Source: Bradyrhizobium barranii subsp. apii (lineage in GTDB: Bacteria; Pseudomonadota; Alphaproteobacteria; Rhizobiales; Xanthobacteraceae). From it: a DNA stretch of 64,000 nucleotides. The position numbers and the translations under genes were made by a program. The DNA is taken from positions 5,950,501 to 6,014,500 of the forward strand of contig NZ_CP096255.1 in NCBI RefSeq assembly GCF_011516635.5. The letters run 5' to 3'. Of this stretch, positions 26,112-35,485 are shown piece by piece. Each line of letters begins with the position of its first letter. Position 1 is the first letter of the stretch. The notes beneath the pieces are model-generated. The model saw only the letters and a list, made by a program, of their open reading frames with translations, was not told the DNA's origin and did no database searches.

Positions 26112-27308
26112 ATGGCCGAAGCCGCCGATCCCGTCGTCATCGTCTCCGCCGCCCGCACCCCGCTCGGCCGCTTCATGGGCGAGCTGTCGCCGCTGGCGGC
26201 ACACAAGCTCGGATCGCATGTGATCAACGCCGCGCTGGAGCGCGCAAAGCTTGCGCCTGAGAAGGTGGATGAAGTTTTCATGGGCTGTGTGCTGCCGGCC
26301 GGACAAGGCCAGGCGCCGGCTCGCCAGGCGGCGCGCGCGGCCGGCCTGCCCGACGCCACGGGCGCGACCACGGTCAACAAGGTCTGCGGCTCCGGCATGA
26401 AGGCGACCATGCTGGCGCACGACATCATCCGCGCCGGCTCGGCCGAGATCGTCGTCTCTGGCGGCATGGAGAGCATGAGCAACGCGCCCTATCTGCTCGC
26501 CAAGGCGCGCGGCGGCTACCGCGCCGGGCACGACCGCATCATCGACCACATGATGATGGACGGGCTGGAGGATGCCTATGAGACCGGCCGCTCCATGGGC
26601 GATTTCGGCGAGGCCACCGCGGAAGCCTATCAGTTCACCCGCAAGGACCAGGATGCCTATGCGATGGAGACGCTGAGCCGTGCGCGCAAGGCGGTCGAGA
26701 GCGGCGCGTTCAAGGCCGAGATCGCGCCGATCACACTCACCGAGAAAGCAGGCCCGCGCATCGTCGCCAATGACGAACATCCGATGAAGGTCGATCCTGC
26801 GAAAATCCCCGGATTGAGGCCGGCGTTCCGCGCCAACGGCACCATCACGCCGGCCGCCTCCTCCGCCAATGCCGACGGCGCCGCCGCGCTGGTGCTGACG
26901 AAGCGCTCGCTGGCTGATCGCAACGGCCTGCCGGCAATTGCCGAGATCAAGGGTCACGCCACCCACAGCCAGGAGCCGCAATGGTTCACGACGGCTCCGA
27001 TCCCGGCGATCCGCAAGCTCCTCGACAAGATCGGCTGGAGCGCCGGCGACGTCGACCTGTTCGAGATCAACGAGGCCTTCGCCGTGGTGGCGATGGCGGC
27101 GCAGCGCGATCTCGGCATCCCGCGCGAGAAACTGAACATCAATGGCGGCGCCTGCGCGCTCGGCCATCCCATCGGTGCCACCGGCGCGCGGCTGATCGTG
27201 ACGCTGCTGCACGCGCTCGAGGCGCAAAACCTCAAGCGCGGCGTTGCGGCACTCTGCATTGGCGGCGGTGAAGCCACGGCCATCGCCGTGGAGCGTCTGA
27301 CGCACTGA
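26112..27308 (+). CDS. Acetyl-CoA C-acyltransferase (thiolase)
   Basis: The 398-residue enzyme is a biosynthetic-type thiolase. The acylated Cys is C92 in NKVCGSGMKA, the His is H352 in GGACALGHPIGATGAR, and the second Cys is C382 in CIGGGEA. GHATHSQEPQWFTTAPIPA and EINEAFAVVAM are family segments. It joins or cleaves acetyl-CoA with acyl-CoA. The ATG at 26112 is used because the frame upstream encodes an unrelated Met/Ile-rich stretch. It stands alone, followed by an MFS gene 113 bp downstream. Confidence 0.93.
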   Translation: MAEAADPVVIVSAARTPLGRFMGELSPLAAHKLGSHVINAALERAKLAPEKVDEVFMGCVLPAGQGQAPARQAARAAGLPDATGATTVNKVCGSGMKATMLAHDIIRAGSAEIVVSGGMESMSNAPYLLAKARGGYRAGHDRIIDHMMMDGLEDAYETGRSMGDFGEATAEAYQFTRKDQDAYAMETLSRARKAVESGAFKAEIAPITLTEKAGPRIVANDEHPMKVDPAKIPGLRPAFRANGTITPAASSANADGAAALVLTKRSLADRNGLPAIAEIKGHATHSQEPQWFTTAPIPAIRKLLDKIGWSAGDVDLFEINEAFAVVAMAAQRDLGIPREKLNINGGACALGHPIGATGARLIVTLLHALEAQNLKRGVAALCIGGGEATAIAVERLTH

Positions 27309-27320
27309 CCTAGACACGTC

Positions 27321-27348
27321 CGAAAATGAGGGAACTCTGTCATTTTCG
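27321..27348. terminator. Inverted repeat CGAAAATGA...TCATTTTCG after the thiolase gene
   Basis: A perfect 9-bp inverted repeat with a 10-base spacer lies 12 bp past the thiolase stop. Copies of GACACGT flank it (27314 and 27352 region). The stem is A/T-rich and has no U tract, so it may be a weak terminator or an operator for the downstream MFS gene. Confidence 0.35.
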
Positions 27349-27421
27349 ACAGACACGTTCCGTGCCATTCTGCAAGCTCGTGCAGGTGTCTCAAAGCCTG
27401 CCCATCAAACATTGAGGCCCA

Positions 27422-28717
27422 ATGATCTCGAACTGGCTCGCGGCGACACTCAGCCGCCGCAATATCCACTACGGCTGGGTGATGGTCGGCGTGACCTTCC
27501 TCACCGCGCTGATCAGCGCCGGCACGGTCGGCGCGCCCGGCGTCTTCATCGTCCCGCTTCAGCACGAGTTCGGCTGGAGCACGGCGCAGATTTCCTCCGC
27601 GCTGTCGATCCGCTTCATCCTGTTCGGGCTGATGGCGCCGTTCGCGGCCGCCTTGCTCAACCGCTACGGCCTGCGTAACGTCACGCTGACCGCACAGATC
27701 ATCGTGGTCTCGGCGCTGGTCCTTTCGCTCGGCATGACTGAAGTCTGGCAGCTCGTGTTGCTGTGGGGCGTCGTGATCGGCATCGGCACCGGCATGACCG
27801 CGCTGGTGCTGGGCGCCACCATCGCGACGCGCTGGTTCGCCGCGCGGCGCGGCCTCGTCGTCGGCATCATGACCGCGAGCGTCGCCACCGGCCAGCTCGT
27901 ATTCCTGCCGCTGCTCGCAAGCCTGACCGAACGTTACGGCTGGCGGCTCGCGCTCGGCTTCGTCTGCATCGCGCTCGGCGTCTCCGCCGTGGCGGTTCTC
28001 CTCGCGATGCGCGACCGGCCGAGCGATGTGGGCCTGCGCCCGTTCGGCGACGAAGGCACCGAGCCCCTGCCGGCCCCGCCGGTCAGCCATGGCTCGATCA
28101 CGGGCGTGGCGCTCGGCACGCTGCGCGACGCCTCGAAGTCGCGCGCGTTCTGGATCCTGTTTGCGACCTTCTTCGTCTGCGGCGCGTCGACCAACGGCCT
28201 CGTCCAGGTGCACCTGATCCCGATGTGCCTCGATTTCGGCATCCCGCAGGTACAGGCGGCAGGCCTGCTCGCCGCGATGGGTATCTTCGACTTCTTCGGC
28301 ACCATCATGTCGGGCTGGCTGTCGGACCGCTACGACAACCGCTACCTCCTGTTCTGGTACTACGGCCTGCGCGGGCTCTCGCTGATCTTCCTGCCTTTCA
28401 GCGACTTCTCGTTCTACGGGCTGTCGCTGTTCGCAATGTTCTACGGGCTCGACTGGATCGCCACGGTGCCGCCGACGGTGCGGCTCACCGCGCAGAAATT
28501 CGGACCCGAGCGCGCCAATCTGGTGTTCGGCTGGATCTTTGCCGGCCATCAGCTCGGCGCCGGCACCGCGGCGTTCGGCGCCGGTTTCTCGCGGACGGTC
28601 TATGAGAGCTACCTGCCCGCGTTCTTCATCGCCGGCGCGCTCTGCGTGTTCGCCTCGCTGATCGTGCTGGCGCTGTCGCGGCAACCGAAGGCCGAGCCGA
28701 AGCCGGCGATGGCCTAG
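27422..28717 (+). CDS. MFS transporter (monocarboxylate/oxalate-type)
   Basis: The 431-residue protein has about 12 transmembrane segments. It opens with IHYGWVMVGVTFLTALISAG, a pattern common in the oxalate/formate and monocarboxylate branch of the major facilitator superfamily, and the RxGxR-like loop LNRYGLRNVTL follows. A ~35-residue hydrophilic loop rich in Pro separates the two halves. The stop codon overlaps that of the convergent porin. The substrate is probably a small organic anion; context does not identify it. Confidence 0.87.
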   Translation: MISNWLAATLSRRNIHYGWVMVGVTFLTALISAGTVGAPGVFIVPLQHEFGWSTAQISSALSIRFILFGLMAPFAAALLNRYGLRNVTLTAQIIVVSALVLSLGMTEVWQLVLLWGVVIGIGTGMTALVLGATIATRWFAARRGLVVGIMTASVATGQLVFLPLLASLTERYGWRLALGFVCIALGVSAVAVLLAMRDRPSDVGLRPFGDEGTEPLPAPPVSHGSITGVALGTLRDASKSRAFWILFATFFVCGASTNGLVQVHLIPMCLDFGIPQVQAAGLLAAMGIFDFFGTIMSGWLSDRYDNRYLLFWYYGLRGLSLIFLPFSDFSFYGLSLFAMFYGLDWIATVPPTVRLTAQKFGPERANLVFGWIFAGHQLGAGTAAFGAGFSRTVYESYLPAFFIAGALCVFASLIVLALSRQPKAEPKPAMA

Positions 28718-30117
28718 TACCTGATCGTGGTGGTGACGCCGAACACTGCGGCGTCACCGATCCGCGACACGCCGGTCGGATCGTTCGGATTGGGGATGCC
28801 GCCGGAGGGGCGGAACACGTATTGGAAGTAAGGCGCGATCAGCCAGCCCGGCTTGATATGCGCCTCGTAGATCATCTCGATCAGCGTCTCGTTGCTGCGC
28901 ACCGGGCTCTGGATGCCGGTGAAGGCCTGCGTATCGAGATCGAGATTGCGCGCGGTGTTCGAAATCCGCATATAGGCCATCGCCACGCCGAAGCGATCGA
29001 GCGGACGGCCTGGCGTGAAGCCGACGAAGCCGATGCCGCCGTCCACATAAAGGTCGATCAGATTGCGGTCCGGCGGGCTGTAGGCAATGCGGCCGAACGC
29101 GGTGACGCCCGGGATCGAGGCTGACGTGCTGTTGTCCTTCACTTCCGGCGGGCGATAAAGCACCTGCTCGATGACGGCGAAGATACCGTAATTGCCGCGC
29201 AGTCTTGCAGGCACACCGCTTCCGCCGGGATCGGCGATCGAGAGCCCCTCGGCCGTAAAACGCTGGCTGTCGAACGAGCCGTAATGCTTCCAGGCGCCCG
29301 GCGTGAAATTGCCGGCGAGCGGCCGGCCGCCGATATCGATATCGTAGTTGAAGCGGACCTGCCCGATCACCCACGGCGGATCGTTGACGCGGAACGCCAG
29401 GCCATGGTGGTCGCGCAGCTGCGGATCCGCCTCGCCCGGACCTGACGGATCGCCGTTGAACACCGCACCGAACGCGGTGATGTTCTCGGTCAGCGCCGCC
29501 TTGATGCGGATACCGGGCACAGCGATCGGCGGTGCCGGGCCGCCGGCCGGAAGATTGCTCGCCTTGATCGCGGGCCAGCCGAAGGTGCCGTTGATGAAGA
29601 GGTCGTCGGTCTGGCTGTCGAAGAACTCGACGTCGGCGGCCTGCTGGCCGGCCCTGATGTTCAGGCGGTCGCCAAAGAAGCCCTGCTCGAAATAGGCGTT
29701 GTAGAGCCGCTGGTCCGGCAATGCCTCGATCTCGCTGATGGTGGCGAGGTTCATCACGTAGTTGCGGCTCAGCCCCTGGCCGTAGATCACAAACGCATTG
29801 GCGTAGAAGCGGCCGCCGGCCCAGCCGACGAGCTTGTCGAGATCGGCATCGACCGAGAGATCGAGGCGCCCGAAATGGATGGCGCCGCGCTTCACGCCGC
29901 CGGAGACGTTGGCGATGTTGTCGGCGATATAGGTGGCGCCGAAGTTCAGGCCCTTGTTGGCAAGCCCGTCATGCCATTCGTTGAACCATTTCGGCGCCAG
30001 CCATTCGGCCGCGCTTTCGTCCTTGGCGCCGGCGAAGGCGCTGGTGCTCGCCATTGTCGAGGCCAGCGCAATCGCGGCCGCATTTCGCAGCGGAAATCTG
30101 TGGGACGTCCCGATCAC
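28714..30117 (-). CDS. OprB-type carbohydrate porin
   Basis: The 467-residue outer-membrane protein begins with a signal peptide ending ASTMASTSAFAGA. It has repeated amphipathic beta strands and the OprB-family segments YNAYFEQGFFGDRLNIRAGQ and FGWPAI. It ends in an aromatic residue (TTTIRY), as outer-membrane barrels do. OprB porins admit mono- and oligosaccharides. The start codon is GTG at 30117. The CorA-like gene ends 21 bp upstream, so the two may be cotranscribed. Confidence 0.88.
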   Translation of the reverse strand: MIGTSHRFPLRNAAAIALASTMASTSAFAGAKDESAAEWLAPKWFNEWHDGLANKGLNFGATYIADNIANVSGGVKRGAIHFGRLDLSVDADLDKLVGWAGGRFYANAFVIYGQGLSRNYVMNLATISEIEALPDQRLYNAYFEQGFFGDRLNIRAGQQAADVEFFDSQTDDLFINGTFGWPAIKASNLPAGGPAPPIAVPGIRIKAALTENITAFGAVFNGDPSGPGEADPQLRDHHGLAFRVNDPPWVIGQVRFNYDIDIGGRPLAGNFTPGAWKHYGSFDSQRFTAEGLSIADPGGSGVPARLRGNYGIFAVIEQVLYRPPEVKDNSTSASIPGVTAFGRIAYSPPDRNLIDLYVDGGIGFVGFTPGRPLDRFGVAMAYMRISNTARNLDLDTQAFTGIQSPVRSNETLIEMIYEAHIKPGWLIAPYFQYVFRPSGGIPNPNDPTGVSRIGDAAVFGVTTTIRY

Positions 30118-30138
30118 GGCTGATACCGGCTGCGTACG

Positions 30139-31155
30139 CTACCTGAAGATACCCGTGCGCCGCATGAACAGATAGGCCGCGCCGACCGACGAGGCCATCA
30201 GGAGCGCCGCCCAGAGAAATCCGCTCTCGACGTCGGTGAGCGGCAGGCCCTTGGTGTTCATGCCGAAGATGCCGGTGATCAGGGTCGGCGGCAGCAGCAG
30301 CGAGGTCACGATGGAGAGCGTGTGGAGGTGGTGGTTGCTCTCCTCCTCGTTCTTGAAGCGCAGCTCCTCCTCGAGCAGGCGGCTGCGTTCGCGGAGCTCG
30401 ACGATGTCGTGATCGAGCCCGTCCAGCCGCTGCGCCAGCTTGCCGGCGTGGATGCGCAAGGCCGGCGCGAGATGATCGGTGTTCTTCTGATCGAGGCGGT
30501 GGAACAGCACGCGCAGGCCGGTGAGCTGGCGATGCAACCTGACGCAGGTCCGGCGCAGCCGGCCGAGATTGCGGCGCATCTCCGGCTTGGCGTCGTCGGC
30601 CAAAATCCGTTCCTCGATGTCGTCGATCTCCTGGCCGAGCTTGTCCGCCATCCGGTCCAGCGTGTCGGCGACCTCGTCGACGATCTTTTCCAGGAGATGG
30701 GCGACGTTGTCGACGCGGTAGCCACCTTCGAGCACGCGGCGCGTCGCATCGGCCGAGCACAGCGCCTGATGCCGGCCGCTGACGAGAAGATGCTCGGTCA
30801 TGGCGAAACGCAGGAACGCGGTCTCTTCGGTCGCGCTGTCGACATCGCGCACGAGATCGGAGAAGACGCCGTAGACGCAGTGGTCGATGACGTGAAGCTG
30901 CTGGAAAGTGTCGTTGGACAGCAGGAGGTCGCGCGCGAGCGGCGGCAGCTGTGACGCTGCGATCCAGGGCCGTGCGCGCGCATCGGTCAGGTTGAAATGC
31001 AGCCAGAGCCGGCCGTCGTGGCTGAACTCGATCGGCTGGTCGATCGGCAGCGCCTCGGCACTGCCGTCGCCGTGCAGCCGGAACGCCCAGACCAGGCCGG
31101 GAATGGCGGGCACGGAATCCGATATCGCGCTGACAAGCTTCGCCGGCTCAGCCAT
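30139..31155 (-). CDS. CorA/ZntB-like divalent cation transporter
   Basis: The 338-residue protein has a large cytoplasmic alpha/beta domain with a long charged helix (LDHDIVELRERSRLLEEEL). Two C-terminal transmembrane helices follow (IVTSLLLPPTLITGIF and FLWAALLMASSVGAAYLF). The pore motif is GMNTKGLP, the GMN signature of the CorA superfamily; the sequence around it is closer to ZntB-like members than to classical Mg channels. The ATG at 31155 is preferred to a TTG four codons earlier. Ion choice (Zn or Mg) is not resolved. Confidence 0.87.
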   Translation of the reverse strand: MAEPAKLVSAISDSVPAIPGLVWAFRLHGDGSAEALPIDQPIEFSHDGRLWLHFNLTDARARPWIAASQLPPLARDLLLSNDTFQQLHVIDHCVYGVFSDLVRDVDSATEETAFLRFAMTEHLLVSGRHQALCSADATRRVLEGGYRVDNVAHLLEKIVDEVADTLDRMADKLGQEIDDIEERILADDAKPEMRRNLGRLRRTCVRLHRQLTGLRVLFHRLDQKNTDHLAPALRIHAGKLAQRLDGLDHDIVELRERSRLLEEELRFKNEEESNHHLHTLSIVTSLLLPPTLITGIFGMNTKGLPLTDVESGFLWAALLMASSVGAAYLFMRRTGIFR

Positions 31156-31270
31156 GGCCAACCCCAACCGTCAACAAATGCCCCGCTTCCGGAAGATGGC
31201 TGACGGCATCCTCCGGACCTCTCACGGGTACTCAATTACGGCTTTGTTACAGTTTGATGATGCTGCCGCC

Positions 31271-32053
31271 CTACTCCGCGGCCAGCCCCGTCGCGGCCAT
31301 CGCCTCGGCCTCCTTGACGTAGTCGTGCACGACGCGGCCGAACGGCAGCGTGAGATCGGCGATGTAGTGGTGCGCGCCCAGGCAGCGGCGAACCGGGAAA
31401 TCCGCGACCGGCGCGTTGACATGCGGCACCAGATGCAGCCGGCCGGGCCCCATCCAGGAGCCCTTCGGCACGATGTCGATGAGGTTGATCGCGACGAGCT
31501 GACAGACTTCGAGACGGCCGTCGACGCCCGGAATCATCTTCAGATTGATCTGCGTCTTCGACAGCGTCGCACGGGTGCGATCGCCGTTGCCGGCCATGCT
31601 CTCGTGCTTGTAGCCCATCGTGCCCATGGCGACGAGCTGGCCGGCATATTCCAGCGTGCCCGTCAGCGTGTCCTTGACGATCTCGAGCTTGGGATGGGCG
31701 TATTTCTTGGGAAAGCCCCAGATCTCGCGGCCCGACGCGATCGGCGGATCATCATCCAGATACATCTGCGAGACGAAATTGACTTCCTCGCCGTTGAGGC
31801 GCGCGGGGATGACGAGGCCGGATTCGGTGTAGCTACCGAAGCCTGAGGAGTCCGGCATCTTGATCCATTCGTAATGCACGATTGGCTGGTCGATCGGCTC
31901 CAGCGGCTCAGGCAGGCCGGCGCGGATCAGCTCCGGATCGGTCTCGTAGGTGATGACGAGGAATTCGCGGTTGACGAAGCGATAGGGCCCGGCCGGATAG
32001 CTCGGCCCCGCCGCCGGCATGGACGGAAGTCTCAGCACGTCTTCCCTGCGCAT
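31271..32053 (-). CDS. adc: Acetoacetate decarboxylase
   Basis: The 260-residue protein matches the clostridial Adc family in length. It has the Schiff-base motif GREIWGFPKKYAHP with the Lys pair K116-K117 (K116 expected to form the imine). It also has the conserved YEWIKMPDSSGFGSYTE, which includes substrate-site residues. It decarboxylates acetoacetate to acetone and CO2, or a related beta-keto acid. A patatin-like gene lies divergently 220 bp away. No CoA transferase is adjacent. Confidence 0.92.
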   Translation of the reverse strand: MRREDVLRLPSMPAAGPSYPAGPYRFVNREFLVITYETDPELIRAGLPEPLEPIDQPIVHYEWIKMPDSSGFGSYTESGLVIPARLNGEEVNFVSQMYLDDDPPIASGREIWGFPKKYAHPKLEIVKDTLTGTLEYAGQLVAMGTMGYKHESMAGNGDRTRATLSKTQINLKMIPGVDGRLEVCQLVAINLIDIVPKGSWMGPGRLHLVPHVNAPVADFPVRRCLGAHHYIADLTLPFGRVVHDYVKEAEAMAATGLAAE

Positions 32054-32273
32054 CCTGATCTCCTGTGTGTGATGCCCGCCCGGCGGCGTCAGGCCTGGAT
32101 CGCAAATTGCTAGCCGCCGTCATTGACTGCGATGTGAAGGATTTCCGTCAGGCGCACGACCTCCCGCCATTCCCGCTGCGGTCGACCTGCATGCAGACGA
32201 TGCATCGGCGCTGAAATTGTCATCACGCCGTCACTACCGGACGCAATCGTTTGGTCCACGCTAGGAGGCCCCC

Positions 32274-33449
32274 ATGGACGCCCGCACGTCGCAACCGGCT
32301 CATCAGACGCATCAGCCTCCCGCACGGGGCTGGCGCCCCGAACGCTGCGACCGCGTCGCGCTGGTGCTGCAAGGTGGCGGCGCGCTCGGCGCCTACCAGG
32401 CCGGCGTCTACCAGGCGCTGCACGAAGCCGGCATCGAGCCCGACTGGGTCTGCGGTGTCTCGATCGGTGCAATCAATTCCGCCATCATCGCCGGCAACAA
32501 GCCGGAGAAGCGGCTGGAGGCGCTGCGCATCTTCTGGGAGCGCATCACCAATCGCAAGATCTGGCATTACACGCCCGACGGCGACATCTTCCGCCAGTGG
32601 CGCAATCTCACCAGTGCGTGGATGACGTCGGCGATGGGCCAGCCCGGCTTCTTCACCCCGCACCAGGTCAATCCCTGGTTCAGCCCGGTCGGCGCGCGCA
32701 CCGCCACCAGCTACTACGACACGATGCCGCTGAAGGAGAGCCTGCTGGAGCTCGTCGACTTCGACCTCATCAACGAGAAGAAGGTCCGCTTCGCGGTCGG
32801 CGCGGTCAACGTGCTCTCGGGCAACTTCATCTATTTCGACAACTCCCATGACGAGATCGAGCCGAAGCACATCATGGCCTCCGGCGCCCTGCCCCCGGCG
32901 CTGCCGATGGTGCGGATCGGCACCGATCATTTCTGGGACGGCGGCATCGTCTCCAACACGCCGCTCCAGCATCTGCTCGACCAGGAGGATGCGCTCAATT
33001 CGCTGGTGTTCCAGGTCGACCTGTTCAGCGCGCGGGGCGTGCTGCCGCGCTCGATCCAGGACGTGATGGCCCGCCACAAGGACATCATGTATCCCTCGCG
33101 CACGCGCCACAACACCGACGTCTACCGCCGCACCCACAACCTCAAGGTTCTGCTCTACAAGGCGCTGGCGAAAGTCCCGGACGAGCAACTCTCCGACGAG
33201 GATCGCCAGCTCAAGTCGAGCCTGCGCCGCATGCCGGAGATCGCGATCCTGCACCTGATCTACCAGCAGAAGGCCTATGAGGGCGACGCCAAGGACCATG
33301 AGTTCTCGGGCACCTCGATGCGCGAGCACTGGACGAGCGGCTACGAGGACACCAAGCGCACGCTGAAGCGCCGCGACTGGATCAAGATGCCGGACGAAGG
33401 CATGGGCCTCGTGGTGCACGACGTGCACCGGGAAACGGAGAGCGCGTAA
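32274..33449 (+). CDS. Patatin-like phospholipase (DUF3734-type)
   Basis: The 391-residue protein has the patatin Ser-Asp hydrolase signature. The oxyanion loop is LQGGGALGAYQAG, the nucleophile Ser63 is in GVSIGAINS, and the Asp is in FWDGGIVSNTPL. A C-terminal ~170-residue extension rich in charged residues is typical of the DUF3734-bearing bacterial group. Likely substrates are lipid acyl esters or short-chain polyester. Placement opposite acetoacetate decarboxylase suggests a link to polyhydroxybutyrate/acetoacetate metabolism, which is inference. AGGAGG precedes the start. Confidence 0.9.
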   Translation: MDARTSQPAHQTHQPPARGWRPERCDRVALVLQGGGALGAYQAGVYQALHEAGIEPDWVCGVSIGAINSAIIAGNKPEKRLEALRIFWERITNRKIWHYTPDGDIFRQWRNLTSAWMTSAMGQPGFFTPHQVNPWFSPVGARTATSYYDTMPLKESLLELVDFDLINEKKVRFAVGAVNVLSGNFIYFDNSHDEIEPKHIMASGALPPALPMVRIGTDHFWDGGIVSNTPLQHLLDQEDALNSLVFQVDLFSARGVLPRSIQDVMARHKDIMYPSRTRHNTDVYRRTHNLKVLLYKALAKVPDEQLSDEDRQLKSSLRRMPEIAILHLIYQQKAYEGDAKDHEFSGTSMREHWTSGYEDTKRTLKRRDWIKMPDEGMGLVVHDVHRETESA

Positions 33450-33913
33450 AGCGCCGCGCGCGCTGCTCCAAACAAAACTGCGAAAACAACCCCATGCACA
33501 GTAGCCGGCGCGTGGCGGATCAATGACTTACGTTTTACCGAAGTAAACTTGACTCGTCGGGCAAAACAGGAGCATGATGGCATCATTGCAAAATCGCACG
33601 ATGCATCCGCTCCAGGCCGATCGCGCCACATGGTCAGACTGCGCCGCATCCCCTAGATTGCGCGCGGAATGACGTTGGGAGGCTGGCTTGCGCGCCATCA
33701 GCGAAGCCGCTTACTTCTTCGACAGCGACAGATTTTTCCCTCCGCAGGAGCCTTCGGGGCGAGCTTGCGGAGCGAAGAGGCGTGCTCCGCCCGATCTGCT
33801 CCAGTCGTTGCTTGAAACGCCAGAACGGTCGTCGCGTCAGGTTGCCGTTCGCGTCGGCCGGATTGTTATGAAGTTCTAACCGCAAGACGATCAAGCAAAT
33901 CGCAGGAGACACC
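33450..33913. other. 464-bp gene-free interval
   Basis: No credible coding frame is seen. A short AT-richer part at 33525-33600 contains TTTAC-cgaa-GTAAA (33534-33547) and the palindrome ATGATG-g-CATCAT (33574-33586), both possible protein-binding sites. AGGAGAC just before 33914 is the ribosome-binding site of the next gene. The rest is unexplained. Confidence 0.5.
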
Positions 33914-34714
33914 ATGTCCAAAGGAAAAGTGCTCGTTGTCGGCTCCAATGCCACCCGTATCGAAATCCAGGGCGGCGGCACCGGACCGACCGGCCAGTAC
34001 CTCAATGAAACCGTCGTGCCGGCGATGGCCGTGATCGATGCCGGCTACGAGGTGGTGCTGGCGACGCCGAACGGCAAGCAACCGTACATCGATCCGGCCT
34101 CCGATCATGCGGCCCATTTTGACGGCGACGAGAAGGCCTACCGGCGGGGACGCGACTTCTTCGACAAGGACCCGGCGATGACCAACGTCCATACGTTGCG
34201 CGCGATCGTGGACGGAGGACTGGATCAATACGCCGCCGTTTTTGTCCCCGGCGGGCAGGGCCCGGTCGTCGACCTCATGCAGGATCCCGAGCTCGGCAAG
34301 ATTCTGCGATATTTCCACGAACGGAAGAAGATCACGGCGCTGCTCTGCCACGGACCGATCGCAGCTCTGGCCGCCCTGCCCGACGCCAAGGCCTATCGCG
34401 CCGCCCTGATCGCCGGCGACAAGGCCAAGGTCGCGGAGCTGGGCAAGGGCTGGCAATATGCGGGATACAAGATGACGGTGTTCACCGCCTCGGAAGAGAT
34501 ACCGATCGAGGAGCAGTTCCTGCACGGCAAGATCTACTTCACCATGCCGGACGCGCTGGGAGCTGCGGGTGCCGAGGTCAGCCGAAGCGCCGTCGACTTC
34601 GAGCCTTACGTCGTCGAGGACCGCGAGCTGATCACCGGCCAGAATCCGCGGTCCGACCATCCCATCGCGGCCAAGCTGATCGCAGCGCTCGACCGCGCCA
34701 CTGTGGCGGCGTAA
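33914..34714 (+). CDS. DJ-1/PfpI family (type 1 glutamine amidotransferase-like) protein, Hsp31-like
   Basis: The 266-residue protein has the class I amidotransferase-like fold with the nucleophile elbow TALLCHGPIAAL (Cys145) and VFVPGGQGPVVDL before it. The insertion pattern and length resemble the Hsp31/YDR533C-type chaperone or glyoxalase branch. Such proteins protect against carbonyl or thermal stress. A good AGGAG lies upstream of the ATG. It stands alone between a long gene-free interval and the convergent Tad genes. Confidence 0.85.
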   Translation: MSKGKVLVVGSNATRIEIQGGGTGPTGQYLNETVVPAMAVIDAGYEVVLATPNGKQPYIDPASDHAAHFDGDEKAYRRGRDFFDKDPAMTNVHTLRAIVDGGLDQYAAVFVPGGQGPVVDLMQDPELGKILRYFHERKKITALLCHGPIAALAALPDAKAYRAALIAGDKAKVAELGKGWQYAGYKMTVFTASEEIPIEEQFLHGKIYFTMPDALGAAGAEVSRSAVDFEPYVVEDRELITGQNPRSDHPIAAKLIAALDRATVAA

Positions 34715-34733
34715 GCGTTTACTCCAATGTCAT

Positions 34734-34766
34734 CCGGCCCGGTGCGCAATTGCGCACAGGGGCCGG
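34734..34766. terminator. Strong hairpin between convergent genes
   Basis: A 16-bp perfect palindrome GTGCGCAATTGCGCAC (34742-34757) is enclosed by a further 7-bp stem, CCGGCCC (34734-34740) pairing with GGGCCGG (34760-34766). It lies 20 bp past the DJ-1-like stop and before the convergent TadE stop, so it could end transcripts from both sides. It may also be a REP-type element. Confidence 0.6.
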
Positions 34767-34831
34767 GAGGAAATCGGGACGGAAGCGTGCCTCAGCGGCA
34801 TCCGGCTTCTTTCGGACCGCGTTCCGTGAAA

Positions 34832-35485
34832 CTAACAGGTCTTCTGCTGCAAGTGCTGCACGCAGGTGCAGGTCTTCGCCGCCGGATATTTCACGTCGTA
34901 ATAGGGAAAACTCGACGTGGCGGGGGTGTTCGTCGAGCAGCGGGGGAACAGGTAATAGCTGTCGGACAGCTTCACCGTGCCGGCGATCGTGAAGCCGAGG
35001 TTGGGCGCGTAGTCGTAGGACACCTCGCTCAGGATGAGCGAGATGTTGGCATTGCTGGTGCCGCCCGGCGCGGTAAAGGACGACAAGGTCATCTGCTGAC
35101 CGGCGGCCCTCGCCCCCGACGTACTGGTCGACTTGCTCCATTGCACCGTCGCGTTGCCATTGCTGTCGGTCGAGACCTCGGAGACCGTGATCGTCATCAG
35201 CGAGGTGCTGCCGTTCTTGATGGGATAGGGAGCCATGATGGAGCTCGCCGCAGCGAGAATGCCGTCCATCTGGGTCGACGTGACGGCCGTGTTCTGCGAG
35301 ATCATGTCGGCAACGCTGTGCGCAGTCGCGCTGACCTTGACGTTCATGGCGAGCCCGTTCCCGAGCTCGACGCCGCCGACATAGAGCACCAGCATGAACG
35401 GCGTCACGATGGCGAACTCCGTCGCTGCAACAGCGCGTACATCGGTCAACATCTGCCGAGCGCGAGACGACAGGGCGGAGATCAT
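34832..35485 (-). CDS. TadE-like pseudopilin
   Basis: The 217-residue protein has a short basic leader, then VAATEFAIVTPFMLVLYVGGVELGNG. That is the Glu-containing hydrophobic helix typical of TadE/TadF pseudopilins (E at mature position 5 or so), shown here in part. The remainder is a Ser/Thr/Asn-rich extracytoplasmic domain, with four Cys near the end (TCTCVQHLQQKTC). Its start shares one base with the stop of the other TadE-like gene (TGATG). It is the last gene of the tad trio. Confidence 0.85.
   Translation of the reverse strand: MISALSSRARQMLTDVRAVAATEFAIVTPFMLVLYVGGVELGNGLAMNVKVSATAHSVADMISQNTAVTSTQMDGILAAASSIMAPYPIKNGSTSLMTITVSEVSTDSNGNATVQWSKSTSTSGARAAGQQMTLSSFTAPGGTSNANISLILSEVSYDYAPNLGFTIAGTVKLSDSYYLFPRCSTNTPATSSFPYYDVKYPAAKTCTCVQHLQQKTC

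Noticed and set aside
26954..28684. 576-codon minus-strand frame opposite the thiolase end and MFS gene
   Set aside because: Composition is extremely charged (Arg/Glu/Asp/Gln) and mirrors the codon structure of the two real genes on the other strand.
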